Shown piece by piece: positions 16,402-24,579 of a stretch of DNA of 64,000 bases (position 1 is the first letter of the stretch; the number at the start of each line of letters is the position of its first letter). The notes beneath the pieces are model-generated. The model worked only from the letters and a program-made list of their open reading frames with translations. It was not told the origin of the DNA and ran no database searches. The position numbers and the translations under genes were made by a program. The DNA is from JAJZJT01 sp964610905 (GTDB lineage Bacteria > Actinomycetota > Acidimicrobiia > Acidimicrobiales > RAAP-2). The DNA lies in assembly GCA_964610905.1 (NCBI GenBank), contig CAZSYT010000002.1, forward strand, positions 50,875 to 114,874, written 5' to 3'.

Positions 16402-17528
16402 TGGACCTCGAGCTCTCCGCCGAGCAGGTGCAGCTGCGCGACGAGCTCCGCCGCCTGCTCGCCGAGCGCTGCGACCACGCATCCCGTCGCACAGCCGCCG
16501 CGCTGCCCGGTGCGGTGGACCGCGACCTCTGGCACGAGCTGGCCCGGATGGGCGCCTTCGCCCTCGCCGTGCCCGCGGCCGACGGGGGCCTCGGTGGGTC
16601 CCTGGCCGACTGCGCCGTCGTCCACGAAGAGCTCGGACGGGCGGCCGCGCCGGGGCCGTGGGTGGCAACCACCGTGCTCGCCCCGCTGGTCGACGGAGCG
16701 GCCGACGGCTCGGTCGTCGTCGGTGCCGTGGTCGACGGTGCGGGGCCCGTCGTCGTCGAGCACCTGGACGGCATCGACGTGGTAGCCCTCGCCGGGGACG
16801 ACCGCGTGGTCCTCGTCGACCCGGACGACCTCGCCGCCCGCCCGCTCGCCCGTCCGCTCGACCCGCTGACCCCGGTGCACCGGCTGGACGGGCGCCTCCC
16901 GACCGGGGAGACGTGCGCCGAGGGACCGCTCGCGGCTGCGCTGGTCGACCGGGCCACCCTGCTCACGGCAGCCACCCAGGTCGGGCTGGCCGCCGGTGCG
17001 CTCGCCATGGCCACGGCGTACGCCACCGAGCGCCACCAGTTCGGCCGACCGATCGGCGCCTTCCAGGCGGTCAAGCACCTGCTCGCCGACGCCCTCGTGG
17101 CGACCGAGCTGGCCCGTGCCGCCGTCCACGCCGCGGCGGTGACCGTCGACGAGGCCGCCGACGCGGCGGCGGCACCCGTCGGCGGCAGCGAGGGCTGCGC
17201 TCCCCCGGTGCCCGAGGGACGCTGGGCCGTCGCCACCGCCCGGGTGCTGGCCAGCCGGGCGGCGGGCCGGGCGACCCGGACCTGCGTGCAGGTCCACGGT
17301 GGCATGGGCTACACCTGGGAGCTCGACGCCCACCTGTTCGTCAAGCGCGCACTCGTCCTCGACACCCAGTTCGTCACGCCAGCCGACTGCCTCGACCACC
17401 TGGCGGACGCCTGCGGCACCGGCCCCGTGCCGTCGACGGGGCCGGTGCCGTCGACGGGGCCGGTGCCGTCGACGGGTTCTGTGCCGTCGGACGGGCCGGT
17501 CGGAGGACCGACGGGCTTGGGACGCTGA
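16401..17528 (+). CDS. Acyl-CoA dehydrogenase, subunit 2, with repeat-bearing C-terminal tail
   Basis: 375 residues starting MDLELSAEQVQLRDELRRLL at an ATG sharing its A with the previous stop. Core segments: ATAYATERHQFGRPIGAFQA, ATRTCVQVHGGMGYTWELDA and LFVKRALVLDTQFVTPADCL. The glutamate in GYTWE matches members with an intact catalytic base region. The last ~25 residues are a PVPSTG repeat encoded by an 18-bp tandem repeat and look like a disordered tail, so the true fold probably ends near DHLADACG. Probable partner of the preceding subunit. Confidence 0.9.
   Translation: MDLELSAEQVQLRDELRRLLAERCDHASRRTAAALPGAVDRDLWHELARMGAFALAVPAADGGLGGSLADCAVVHEELGRAAAPGPWVATTVLAPLVDGAADGSVVVGAVVDGAGPVVVEHLDGIDVVALAGDDRVVLVDPDDLAARPLARPLDPLTPVHRLDGRLPTGETCAEGPLAAALVDRATLLTAATQVGLAAGALAMATAYATERHQFGRPIGAFQAVKHLLADALVATELARAAVHAAAVTVDEAADAAAAPVGGSEGCAPPVPEGRWAVATARVLASRAAGRATRTCVQVHGGMGYTWELDAHLFVKRALVLDTQFVTPADCLDHLADACGTGPVPSTGPVPSTGPVPSTGSVPSDGPVGGPTGLGR
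17423..17494. repeat. 18-bp tandem repeat in the 3' end of a dehydrogenase gene
   Basis: Three near-identical units (GTGCCGTCGACGGGGCCG) and a fourth diverged one encode VPSTGP repeats. Each unit contains the palindrome CCGTCGACGG. The period is a multiple of three, so copy-number change would lengthen the tail without breaking the frame. Confidence 0.85.
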
Positions 17529-17575
17529 CGAGAGACGGCCCGCCGCGCCGGCGGGTCGCGAAGGAGGCCTTGGAG

Positions 17576-18349
17576 ATGCAGATCGACGGGAACACCGCCC
17601 TCGTGACGGGGGCGGCCGGTGGGCTGGGGGCGGCGACGGCGCGCCACCTGGCCGCGCTGGGCGCCTCGGTCGTGCTGTTCGACCGTGACGGGGAGCGCGT
17701 GGCAGGGCTGGCCGACGAGCTCGGGACGGGCGCCGTCGGGGTGGCCGGCGACGCCGCCTCGGGCGAGGACATGGAGCGAGCCGTGGCCAAGGCCACCGCC
17801 CGAGGCGGGCTCCGGATGGTCGTCGCCTGCGCCGGCGGCGCCACGGCCAGCGTCCGGACGGTCCGGCGCGACGGGACGCCCCACGACCTCCAGCTCTTCG
17901 TCGACACCCTGCACCTGAACGCGGTGACCACCTTCAACACGGTGCGGGTGGCCGCGGCGGCGATGAGCGCCCTCGACCCCGTCGACGACGACGGCCAGCG
18001 GGGTGGCATCGTGACCACCGCGTCGATCGCCGCCTTCGAGGGGCAGATCGGCCAGGTCGCCTACGGCGCGGCCAAGGGCGCCATCGTCTCGATGACCCTG
18101 ATCGCCGCTCGCGACCTCGCCGGCGCCGGCGTCCGCGTCAACTGCATCGCGCCCGGCACCATCGGCACACCCGCCTGGGACGCCGCGCCCGGGGACCTGC
18201 GCCGCGCCCTCGAGGAGAAGGTGCCGTTCCCCCGGAGGTTCGGGCGCCCCGACGAGTTCGCCGCCCTCGCCGCCCACCTGATCGCCAACGACTACCTGAA
18301 CGGCCACGTCGCCCGCCTCGACGGCGCCGTCCGCTTCGACCCGCGCTGA
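17576..18349 (+). CDS. Short-chain dehydrogenase, HSD17B10-like 3-hydroxyacyl-CoA dehydrogenase
   Basis: 257 residues from ATG 17576, preceded by AAGGAGG. NAD(P) site TALVTGAAGGLGAATARHLA; the NAG motif appears as CAGGA; catalytic stretch TTASIAAFEGQIGQVAYGAA with YGAAK. The AAFEGQIGQVAYGAAKG run and the PGTIGTPAWD segment closely follow type-10 hydroxysteroid / short-chain 3-hydroxyacyl-CoA dehydrogenases, so oxidation of 3-hydroxyacyl-CoA in the same operon's beta-oxidation cycle is the likely role. It lies between the dehydrogenase pair and the thiolase. Confidence 0.92.
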   Translation: MQIDGNTALVTGAAGGLGAATARHLAALGASVVLFDRDGERVAGLADELGTGAVGVAGDAASGEDMERAVAKATARGGLRMVVACAGGATASVRTVRRDGTPHDLQLFVDTLHLNAVTTFNTVRVAAAAMSALDPVDDDGQRGGIVTTASIAAFEGQIGQVAYGAAKGAIVSMTLIAARDLAGAGVRVNCIAPGTIGTPAWDAAPGDLRRALEEKVPFPRRFGRPDEFAALAAHLIANDYLNGHVARLDGAVRFDPR

Positions 18350-18402
18350 CCACCGCACCGGCTCTCCAGCGGGCCGGTGCGCACAGAGACCGAGGAGGCA
18401 CC

Positions 18403-19578
18403 GTGCCCGACGCCGTCATCCTGAGCGCCCTGCGAACGCCCATCGGCCGAGCCCACAGGGGCGGCCTCGTCGACGTCGACGCCTTCGCCCTGGCCGAGGT
18501 CGTCGTGCGCGCCGCCGTCGACCGGTCGGGTGTCGACGCGGCCGACGTCGACGACGTGGTGCTGGCCGAGTCGCTGCAGGGTGGCGGGGTCATCGCCCGG
18601 CACACGGCGGTCGCCCTCGGCATGGCCGGCGTCCCGGGGATGGCCGACAACCGCCACTGCGCGGCGGGGCTGGGCGCCGTGGCCATCGCCGCGGGCTCCG
18701 TGCGTGCCGGCATGGACCACCTGGTGGTCGCAGGAGGGACCGAGAGCCTGAGCTCGATGCCGAGGACGACCAAGGCCGTCCCTGCCTCGAGCGGCGACTT
18801 CCGCGAGTGGATGTCGCCCAGCCACCCGGCGACGCCCGAGGCTCCCGCCTTCGACATGTCGATCACGGTCGGCGAGAACACTGCCCGCCTGGCCGGCGTG
18901 ACGCGGGCCGAGGCCGACGAGTGGGCGCTCTCGTCGCACCGACGCGCCGCAGCGGCCACGGCCGACGGGCGGGCCGCCGAGGAGATCGTGCCCGTCGAGG
19001 CACCGGGACCCGACGGGACCACCCGGACGGTCGAGACCGACGAGCAGCCGCGGCCGGACACGTCGCTCGAGAAGCTCGCCGCCCTCCCGGTGCTCCATCC
19101 CGAGCTCGAGGGGGCCACCGTCACCGCGGGCAACGCCGCCGGGCTCAACGACGCCGCTGCCGCCCTCGTGCTGGCCAGCGACGTGTACGCGGCAGCCCAC
19201 GGTCTCGAGCCGCTGGCCCGTGTCCGCAGCTGGGCCGCCGTCGGCGTGCCGCCCGAGCGCACCGGCCTCGCCCCGACCCTGGCCGTCCCGAAGGCGCTGG
19301 AGCGGGCGGGGCTCTCTGCCGCCGACGTCGACCTCTTCGAGATCAACGAGGCGTTCTGTTCGATGGCCGTCGCCTCGACACGCATCCTCGGCCTCGACCA
19401 CGAGCGGGTCAACGTCAACGGCAGCGGGTGTGGCCTCGGCCACCCCATCGCCGCCACCGGGGCCCGCATGGTCGTCACCATGGTGCACGAGCTCCGCCGC
19501 CGGGGTGCCCCACTCGGCTGCGTTGCCATGTGCGCCGGAGGTGGCATGGGCGCAGCGCTGGTCGTCGAGGCCCTGTAG
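18403..19578 (+). CDS. Acetyl-CoA acyltransferase (thiolase)
   Basis: 391 residues, GTG start with GAGGAGG. Complete thiolase: nucleophilic cysteine in MADNRHCAAGLGAVAIAAGS, VAGGTESLSSMPRTTK, TVTAGNAAGLNDAAAALVLA, NEAFCSMAVAS, the GHPIAATGAR histidine segment and the second cysteine in CVAMCAGGGMGAALV. A/S spacing and the intact Cys-His-Cys set predict an active degradative thiolase. It is last in the operon from 13509 and would release acetyl- or propionyl-CoA. An AT-rich promoter for the next gene follows within 45 bases. Confidence 0.95.
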   Translation: MPDAVILSALRTPIGRAHRGGLVDVDAFALAEVVVRAAVDRSGVDAADVDDVVLAESLQGGGVIARHTAVALGMAGVPGMADNRHCAAGLGAVAIAAGSVRAGMDHLVVAGGTESLSSMPRTTKAVPASSGDFREWMSPSHPATPEAPAFDMSITVGENTARLAGVTRAEADEWALSSHRRAAAATADGRAAEEIVPVEAPGPDGTTRTVETDEQPRPDTSLEKLAALPVLHPELEGATVTAGNAAGLNDAAAALVLASDVYAAAHGLEPLARVRSWAAVGVPPERTGLAPTLAVPKALERAGLSAADVDLFEINEAFCSMAVASTRILGLDHERVNVNGSGCGLGHPIAATGARMVVTMVHELRRRGAPLGCVAMCAGGGMGAALVVEAL

Positions 19579-19610
19579 CCGGCCGGCGTTGCCGGGGCTG
19601 TCGGCCAGTT

Positions 19611-19624
19611 TGTATTCTTTATGC
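19611..19624 (+). promoter_or_regulatory. AT-rich -10 promoter element (TGTATTCTTTATGC)
   Basis: TATTCT at 19613-19618, about 47 bases before the amidohydrolase ATG. Eleven of 14 positions match TGTATCTTTTATCC before the SDR at 23586. No clear -35 box. Confidence 0.55.
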
Positions 19625-19664
19625 ATTCGGCGGACCGTCCGTCCGCCGGTGGGAGGATGCCGCC

Positions 19665-20948
19665 ATGGACGCCCGAGACCTCATCCTGGTCAGTGTCGAC
19701 GACCACCTCGTCGAGCCACCCGACCTCTTCGCCGGGCGGATGCCCGCTCGCTTCGCCGATGCCGCCCCCCGCGTCGAGCGCACCCCCGACGGTGCCGACG
19801 TGTGGGTCTTCAACGGGTCGGTGATCCCCAACATCGGGCTCAACGCCGTCGCCGGCCGGCCCAAGGAGGAGTACGGCGTCGAGCCGACGGCCTTCGACGA
19901 GATGCGGCCCGGCTGCTACGACGTCCACGAGCGCGTCAAGGACATGAACGCCGGCGGGGTGCTCGGGTCGATGTGCTTCCCGTCGTTCCCCGGCTTCAGC
20001 GGCCGACTGTTCGCGGCATCCGAGGACAAGGAGCTGGCGCTGGCCGTCCTGCAGGCCTACAACGACTGGCACATCGACGAGTGGTGCGGCGCCTACCCGG
20101 GCCGCTTCATCCCCCTGGCGCTCCCCGTGCTGTGGGACGCCGAGCTTGCCGCCGCCGAGGTGCGCCGGGTCGCCGCCAAGGGCTGCCACTCGATCACCTT
20201 CACCGAGAACCCGGCCACGCTCGGGTACCCGAGCTTCCACGACGCCTCGTGGGACCCCCTGTGGCAGGCCGTCTGCGACGAGGGCGTGGTCGTCTCGATC
20301 CATCTGGGATCGTCGGGGCAGCTGTCGGTCACCGCGCCCGACGCCCCGGTCGACGTCATGATCACGCTGCAGCCGATGAACATCTGCCAGGCGGCCGCCG
20401 ACCTGTTGTGGTCACGCGTTCCCAAGCACTACCCCGACGTCCGCATCGCCCTGTCCGAGGGGGGCACCGGGTGGATCCCCTACTTCCTCGACCGGCTCGA
20501 CCGCACCTACGACATGCACCGTCACTGGACCGGCCAGGACTTCGGCGACCGGCTGCCGAGCGACGTGTTCCGCCAGCACTTCCTGACCTGCTTCATCGCC
20601 GACCCGGTGGGGATCCAGCTCCGCCACCTGATCGGTGTCGACAACATCGCCTGGGAGTGCGACTACCCGCACTCGGACTCGTCCTGGCCCGAGGCCCCCG
20701 AGGAGCTCGCCCGCGTCGCCGCCGGCGTGCCGGACGACGAGCTGGCCAAGATCACCTACCAGAACGCGTGCCGCTGGTACTCGTACGACCCCTTCGCCCA
20801 CCGACCCGAGGAACGCTGCACGGTCGGCGCGCTCCGCGACGAGGCCGCCGGCCACGACGTGTCGGTCCACTCCTTCGACAAGGGACGCTTCGAGCGGAAG
20901 GGCGCCGGCGTGCCGATCGGGGTGCTCGCCAAGGGCGCCACGGCCTGA
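19665..20948 (+). CDS. Amidohydrolase-2 family protein
   Basis: 427 residues, ATG 19665 with GGGAGG nine bases upstream. ACMSD/LigI-type TIM barrel: first metal motif VSVDDHLVEPPDLF (DxH), ERVKDMNAGGVLGSMCFPSF, LAVLQAYNDWHIDEWCGAYP, VVVSIHLGSSGQ (metal His), IALSEGGTGWIPYFLDRLDR, and the C-terminal ECDYPHSDSSWP containing the catalytic aspartate. All expected metal ligands appear present, so it should be an active hydrolase or decarboxylase. It closely parallels the protein at 25274-26521. It has its own AT-rich promoter after the thiolase. Substrate unknown. Confidence 0.92.
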   Translation: MDARDLILVSVDDHLVEPPDLFAGRMPARFADAAPRVERTPDGADVWVFNGSVIPNIGLNAVAGRPKEEYGVEPTAFDEMRPGCYDVHERVKDMNAGGVLGSMCFPSFPGFSGRLFAASEDKELALAVLQAYNDWHIDEWCGAYPGRFIPLALPVLWDAELAAAEVRRVAAKGCHSITFTENPATLGYPSFHDASWDPLWQAVCDEGVVVSIHLGSSGQLSVTAPDAPVDVMITLQPMNICQAAADLLWSRVPKHYPDVRIALSEGGTGWIPYFLDRLDRTYDMHRHWTGQDFGDRLPSDVFRQHFLTCFIADPVGIQLRHLIGVDNIAWECDYPHSDSSWPEAPEELARVAAGVPDDELAKITYQNACRWYSYDPFAHRPEERCTVGALRDEAAGHDVSVHSFDKGRFERKGAGVPIGVLAKGATA

Positions 20949-21002
20949 GGCCCCGGCCGGGGGGCGGGGCGCTCCGCCGGCGCCGGTCCGCCGCCGGCCG
21001 TC

Positions 21003-21830
21003 CTAGCGCACCATGAAGCCGGCGTCGACGGGCAGCTGCACCCCGGTGATGTAGCGCGCCTCGTCGGAGACGAGCCAGGCGACCGCCTCGCTCACGTCCT
21101 GCGCGCTGATCAGCTCGACGGGCATCGCGTTGCGGTAGGTGTCGGCGGCCAGGTCGCCTACCTGCGCGAGGAGCTCCTGGAAGGGCTCGTTCGTCACCAT
21201 CATCGTCTCGGTGCCCGTGGGGTGGACGGTGTTCACGCGGACCATGTGGGGGGCCAGGGCGGTCGCGTAGGACCGCATGAGCCCGACGATGCCCGTCTTG
21301 GCCGCGGTGTACGCGTCAGCCCCTGCCGCGCCCCCGCCGAACCCCTTCAGCCCGGCGGTCGAGCTGGTGATGACGACGGCACCGCCGCGACCCCGCTGGA
21401 CCAGCACCGGCGTGGTGGCCCGCAGGGTGTGCCAGGTGCCGGTGAGGCAGGTGGAGAGCACGTCGTCCCACACCCGAGCGGCGTGCTCGTCGCTCTCGTC
21501 GCCGATCCACGAGGTGATGCCGGCGTTGGCGACGACGATGTCGAGGCCGCCCAGCTCGTCGACGGCCCGCGCCACGGCCACCCGGAGGGCGGCGAGGTCG
21601 CGGACGTCGGCGGTCACGCCGATGGCGCGCCGGCCCTCCTTCTCCACCAGGGCGACGGTCTCGTCGAGGTCCGCCTGCGACGCCATCGGGTACGGGACGG
21701 TGGCGAAGTCGCGGCAGATGTCCACGGCGACGACGTCCGCTCCCGCCTGCGCCAGTCGGACGGCGTGGGACCGTCCCTGGCCACGTCCGGCACCGGTGAT
21801 GAAGGCGACCCTTCCCTCGAGTGACGACAC
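21003..21830 (-). CDS. Mycofactocin-coupled type SDR oxidoreductase
   Basis: 275 residues from GTG 21830. The N-terminus RVAFITGAGRGQGRSHAVRL and the characteristic inserted segment CRDFATVPYPMASQADLDET mark the actinobacterial SDR group thought to use non-exchangeable NAD with the peptide cofactor mycofactocin (carveol-dehydrogenase-like). Catalytic ITSSTAGLKGFGGG...AYTAAKTG is intact. No mycofactocin biosynthesis genes are present in the window. It lies 30 bases downstream of an aldehyde dehydrogenase on the same strand, so alcohol to aldehyde to acid oxidation by the pair is a reasonable inference. Confidence 0.92.
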   Translation of the reverse strand: MSSLEGRVAFITGAGRGQGRSHAVRLAQAGADVVAVDICRDFATVPYPMASQADLDETVALVEKEGRRAIGVTADVRDLAALRVAVARAVDELGGLDIVVANAGITSWIGDESDEHAARVWDDVLSTCLTGTWHTLRATTPVLVQRGRGGAVVITSSTAGLKGFGGGAAGADAYTAAKTGIVGLMRSYATALAPHMVRVNTVHPTGTETMMVTNEPFQELLAQVGDLAADTYRNAMPVELISAQDVSEAVAWLVSDEARYITGVQLPVDAGFMVR

Positions 21831-21860
21831 CGCTCCTCCTCCGCTCGTGCCCCGACGTCG

Positions 21861-23357
21861 CTACGAGCCGTCGGCGACCGACTTGACCTGCAGGTACTCC
21901 TCGAAGCCGGCGCGCCCCATCTCGCGCCCGATCCCGCTCTCGCGGTAGCCCCCGAAGGGTACGTCGGGCGAGTAGTAGATGCCTCCGTTGACCGACACCG
22001 TGCCGGTGCGCAACCGGGCGGCGACGGCCCGGGCCCGCTCGGGCGAGGCGCTGTGGACGGCGCCGGAGAGGCCGTAGCGCGAGTCGTTCGCCACGGCCAC
22101 GGCGTGGTCGTCGCCGTCGTGGGGGATGACCACGAGCACCGGGCCGAAGATCTCCTCCTGGGCGACCGTCGCCTTCGGGTCCACGTCGGTGAGCACGGTG
22201 GGCTCGACGTAGAAGCCCGACGGGAGGTGAGCGGGCACGCCGCCGCCCAGGGCGAGGGTCGCTCCCTCGTCGAGAGCGGTGCGGACGTAGCCGAGGACCC
22301 GCTGCCGTTGGCGCTCGCTGATGAGGGGGCCCATCAGGTTGGCGGGGTCGGTCGGGTCGCCGTAGGCGATGCCGCCCACCGTCTCCACCAGCACGTCGAC
22401 CGCCTCGGCCATCCTCCGGCGCGGCACCACGTACCGACTGGTGATGGCGCACCCCTGGCCGGCATGGGTGGTGATCTGCAGGGCTGCCACGAGGGCGCAC
22501 GCCGCGAGGTCGGCGTCGTCGAGCACCACGAAGGCCGACTTCCCGCCGAGCTCGAGGAACACCCGCTTGACGGTCGCCGCCGCTGCGGCCATCACCCGCC
22601 GACCGGTGGAGGTCGAGCCGGTGAAGGACACCATGTCCACCCGAGGGTCCTCGACCAGCTGCTGGCCGACGTCGTTGCCCTCGGCGGTGACCACGTTCAG
22701 GACGCCCGACGGGATGTCGGTGTGCTCGGCGACGAGCCGGCCCAGGGCGAGCCCGGTCCACGGCGTGTCGGGCGCCGGCTTGAGCACGACGGTGTTGCCG
22801 GCGGCCAGGGCAGGCACCACCTTGGCCAGCTCGATCTGCACGGGGAAGTTCCACGGGGTGATGGCGCCCACGACGCCGACCGGCTCGCGGTGCACGCTCC
22901 GGTGGGTGCGCACGCCGAAGGGCTCGGCCACCCCGAGGTCCTCCACCCACGGGTAGTCGCGCACGAGGTCGGTGACCCAGCGGACACCGTCCACCGGCAT
23001 GTCGAGCTGCGGCCCGTAGGTGAGGGCCACCGGGCAGCCGACCTCGGCGACCGTGGTGGCCCGGAGCTCCTCGGCGTGGTCCGAGAGCGCCAGGTGCAGC
23101 TGCTCGAGGCAGTGGACGCGGAAGGCGACGTCGCGGCTCCACGTCGTCGCGTCGAACGCTCGGCGGGCGGCGGCGATCGCCTCGTCCATGTCGGCGCCAG
23201 AACCGTCGGGCGCCGTGCCCATGGGCTCGCCGCTCGCCGGGTTCACGTTCGGGTAGGTCCGCCCCCCCACCGCCGCCCGGAGGGCGCCGCCGACGAGCAG
23301 GCGGTCCTCGCCACGGGCACCGCTCGGGCTTGCCACGGCCGCCTCCGACGCGGTCAC
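21861..23357 (-). CDS. Aldehyde dehydrogenase family protein
   Basis: 498 residues from GTG 23357. NAD-dependent aldehyde dehydrogenase: VVGAITPWNFPVQIELAKVV, VSFTGSTSTGRRVMAAAAAT, the catalytic glutamate in FLELGGKSAFVVL and nucleophilic cysteine in THAGQGCAITSRYVVPRR, then QEEIFGPVLVVIPHDGDDHA and VPFGGYRESGIGREMG. All catalytic elements are present. It begins about 230 bases from a divergent SDR gene. It is followed by the mycofactocin-type SDR, so the two probably form an operon oxidising an alcohol to a carboxylic acid for CoA ligation. Confidence 0.94.
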   Translation of the reverse strand: MTASEAAVASPSGARGEDRLLVGGALRAAVGGRTYPNVNPASGEPMGTAPDGSGADMDEAIAAARRAFDATTWSRDVAFRVHCLEQLHLALSDHAEELRATTVAEVGCPVALTYGPQLDMPVDGVRWVTDLVRDYPWVEDLGVAEPFGVRTHRSVHREPVGVVGAITPWNFPVQIELAKVVPALAAGNTVVLKPAPDTPWTGLALGRLVAEHTDIPSGVLNVVTAEGNDVGQQLVEDPRVDMVSFTGSTSTGRRVMAAAAATVKRVFLELGGKSAFVVLDDADLAACALVAALQITTHAGQGCAITSRYVVPRRRMAEAVDVLVETVGGIAYGDPTDPANLMGPLISERQRQRVLGYVRTALDEGATLALGGGVPAHLPSGFYVEPTVLTDVDPKATVAQEEIFGPVLVVIPHDGDDHAVAVANDSRYGLSGAVHSASPERARAVAARLRTGTVSVNGGIYYSPDVPFGGYRESGIGREMGRAGFEEYLQVKSVADGS

Positions 23358-23528
23358 GCCCCGGCTCCGTGGACCGCGGCATCCCCGGCGGCCCCGCACC
23401 GCGGGCCCGGCGGCAGCCGCACATGCGGCGGCAGCCAGGGCTCGGACGGCAGGCCGCCGGTGCGGTCGGAGGCGCCGTGTCCGAGGATGCCGAGCACGGC
23501 CACCAGTGTACCGGGTCCCCGGCGGTAC

Positions 23529-23542
23529 TGTATCTTTTATCC
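23529..23542 (+). promoter_or_regulatory. AT-rich -10 promoter element (TGTATCTTTTATCC)
   Basis: TATCTT at 23531-23536, about 50 bases before the GTG of the SDR at 23586; near copy of the element at 19611-19624. On the other strand TACACT around 23505-23510 could serve the divergent aldehyde dehydrogenase. Confidence 0.55.
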
Positions 23543-23585
23543 AAAACGGGGCCGCCGAGGTGGCCCGGCACCGGGAGGACGGACC

Positions 23586-24500
23586 GTGGGACTGCTGGAC
23601 GGCAAGGTCGCCATCGTGACGGGGGCGGGGCACGGCATCGGCCGGGGGCACGCGCTCGAGCTGGCGAAGCAGGGCGCCCGGGTCGTCGTCAACGACCTCG
23701 GCACGTCCGTCCACGGCCAGGGGAGCGGACGCGACGCCGACCTGACGGTCGAGCTCATCGCCGAACGCGGCGGCGAGGCCGTCGCCGACTACGGCGACGT
23801 CGCCGACTACGGAGAGGCCGGGGCGCTCGTCGCCCGGGCCGTCGACGAGTGGGGCCGGCTCGACGTCCTGGTCAACAACGCCGGCATCGTCCGTGACGGG
23901 GCCATCTGGAACCTGAGCGCCGACGACTTCGACGCCGTGGTCCGGGTCCATCTGCGCGGCACGTGGTGCTGCTCGCACCACGCCGCCGTCCACTGGCGAG
24001 GACGGGCGAAGGCCGGCGAGCGGGTGGTGGGCCGCATCGTCAACACCACGTCGGGGGCGGGCCTCACGGGGAACTTCGGGCAGTCGGCCTACGCCTCGGC
24101 CAAGGCCGCCATCGTGGGGCTCACCCTGACCCTCGCCCAGGAGCTCGCCCCCTACGGCGTGACCGTCAACGCGGTCGGGCCGTCGGGAGCCACCCGGCTG
24201 ACCGGCACGATGCCCTCGGCCCCGCCGGTGGTCGAGCCCGACGACGTGCCGCCCGACGAGTGGCAGCCGATGGACCCGTCCAACAGCTCGCCGCTCGTCG
24301 CCTGGCTGGCGAGCGACCAGTCGCAGCTCGTCAACGGGCAGGTCCTGCGCTCGATCCACGACCGGGTCATCTGGATGCGGGGCTGGCGCGAGGAGGCAGA
24401 GGTGGCCGCCGGCGAGCGCCGGTGGGACGCGCAGTCGCTCGGCAAGGCGCTGGCCACCGACGTCTTCCGCGTCGCCACCCCGGGCCTGCGCTTCCTGTAG
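23586..24500 (+). CDS. SDR, MFE-2-like 3-hydroxyacyl-CoA dehydrogenase
   Basis: 304 residues, GTG start. The opening GLLDGKVAIVTGAGHGIGRG followed by HALELAKQGARVVVNDLGTS is the signature of the dehydrogenase domain of peroxisomal multifunctional enzyme type 2 and bacterial relatives. NNAG (VLVNNAGIVRDGAIWNLS) and the catalytic TTSGAGLTGNFGQSAYASAK are complete. The extended C-terminus (WMRGWREEAEVAAGERRWDA) is typical of this subgroup. Role: probably oxidation of a 3-hydroxyacyl-CoA. It is followed by an isochorismatase-fold gene 79 bases later. Confidence 0.9.
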   Translation: MGLLDGKVAIVTGAGHGIGRGHALELAKQGARVVVNDLGTSVHGQGSGRDADLTVELIAERGGEAVADYGDVADYGEAGALVARAVDEWGRLDVLVNNAGIVRDGAIWNLSADDFDAVVRVHLRGTWCCSHHAAVHWRGRAKAGERVVGRIVNTTSGAGLTGNFGQSAYASAKAAIVGLTLTLAQELAPYGVTVNAVGPSGATRLTGTMPSAPPVVEPDDVPPDEWQPMDPSNSSPLVAWLASDQSQLVNGQVLRSIHDRVIWMRGWREEAEVAAGERRWDAQSLGKALATDVFRVATPGLRFL

Positions 24501-24579
24501 GCGGGCCCGGGGCGACCGACGGACCGCCTCGCTGCCCGACGGGCACCGGCGACCCGAACAAGGAGGAACGAACCGCTCC

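Noticed and set aside
20951..20962. CCCCGGCCGGGG palindrome as a terminator between convergent genes
   Set aside because: Self-complementary without a loop and common by chance at this GC content; the surrounding bases give no stable extended stem.
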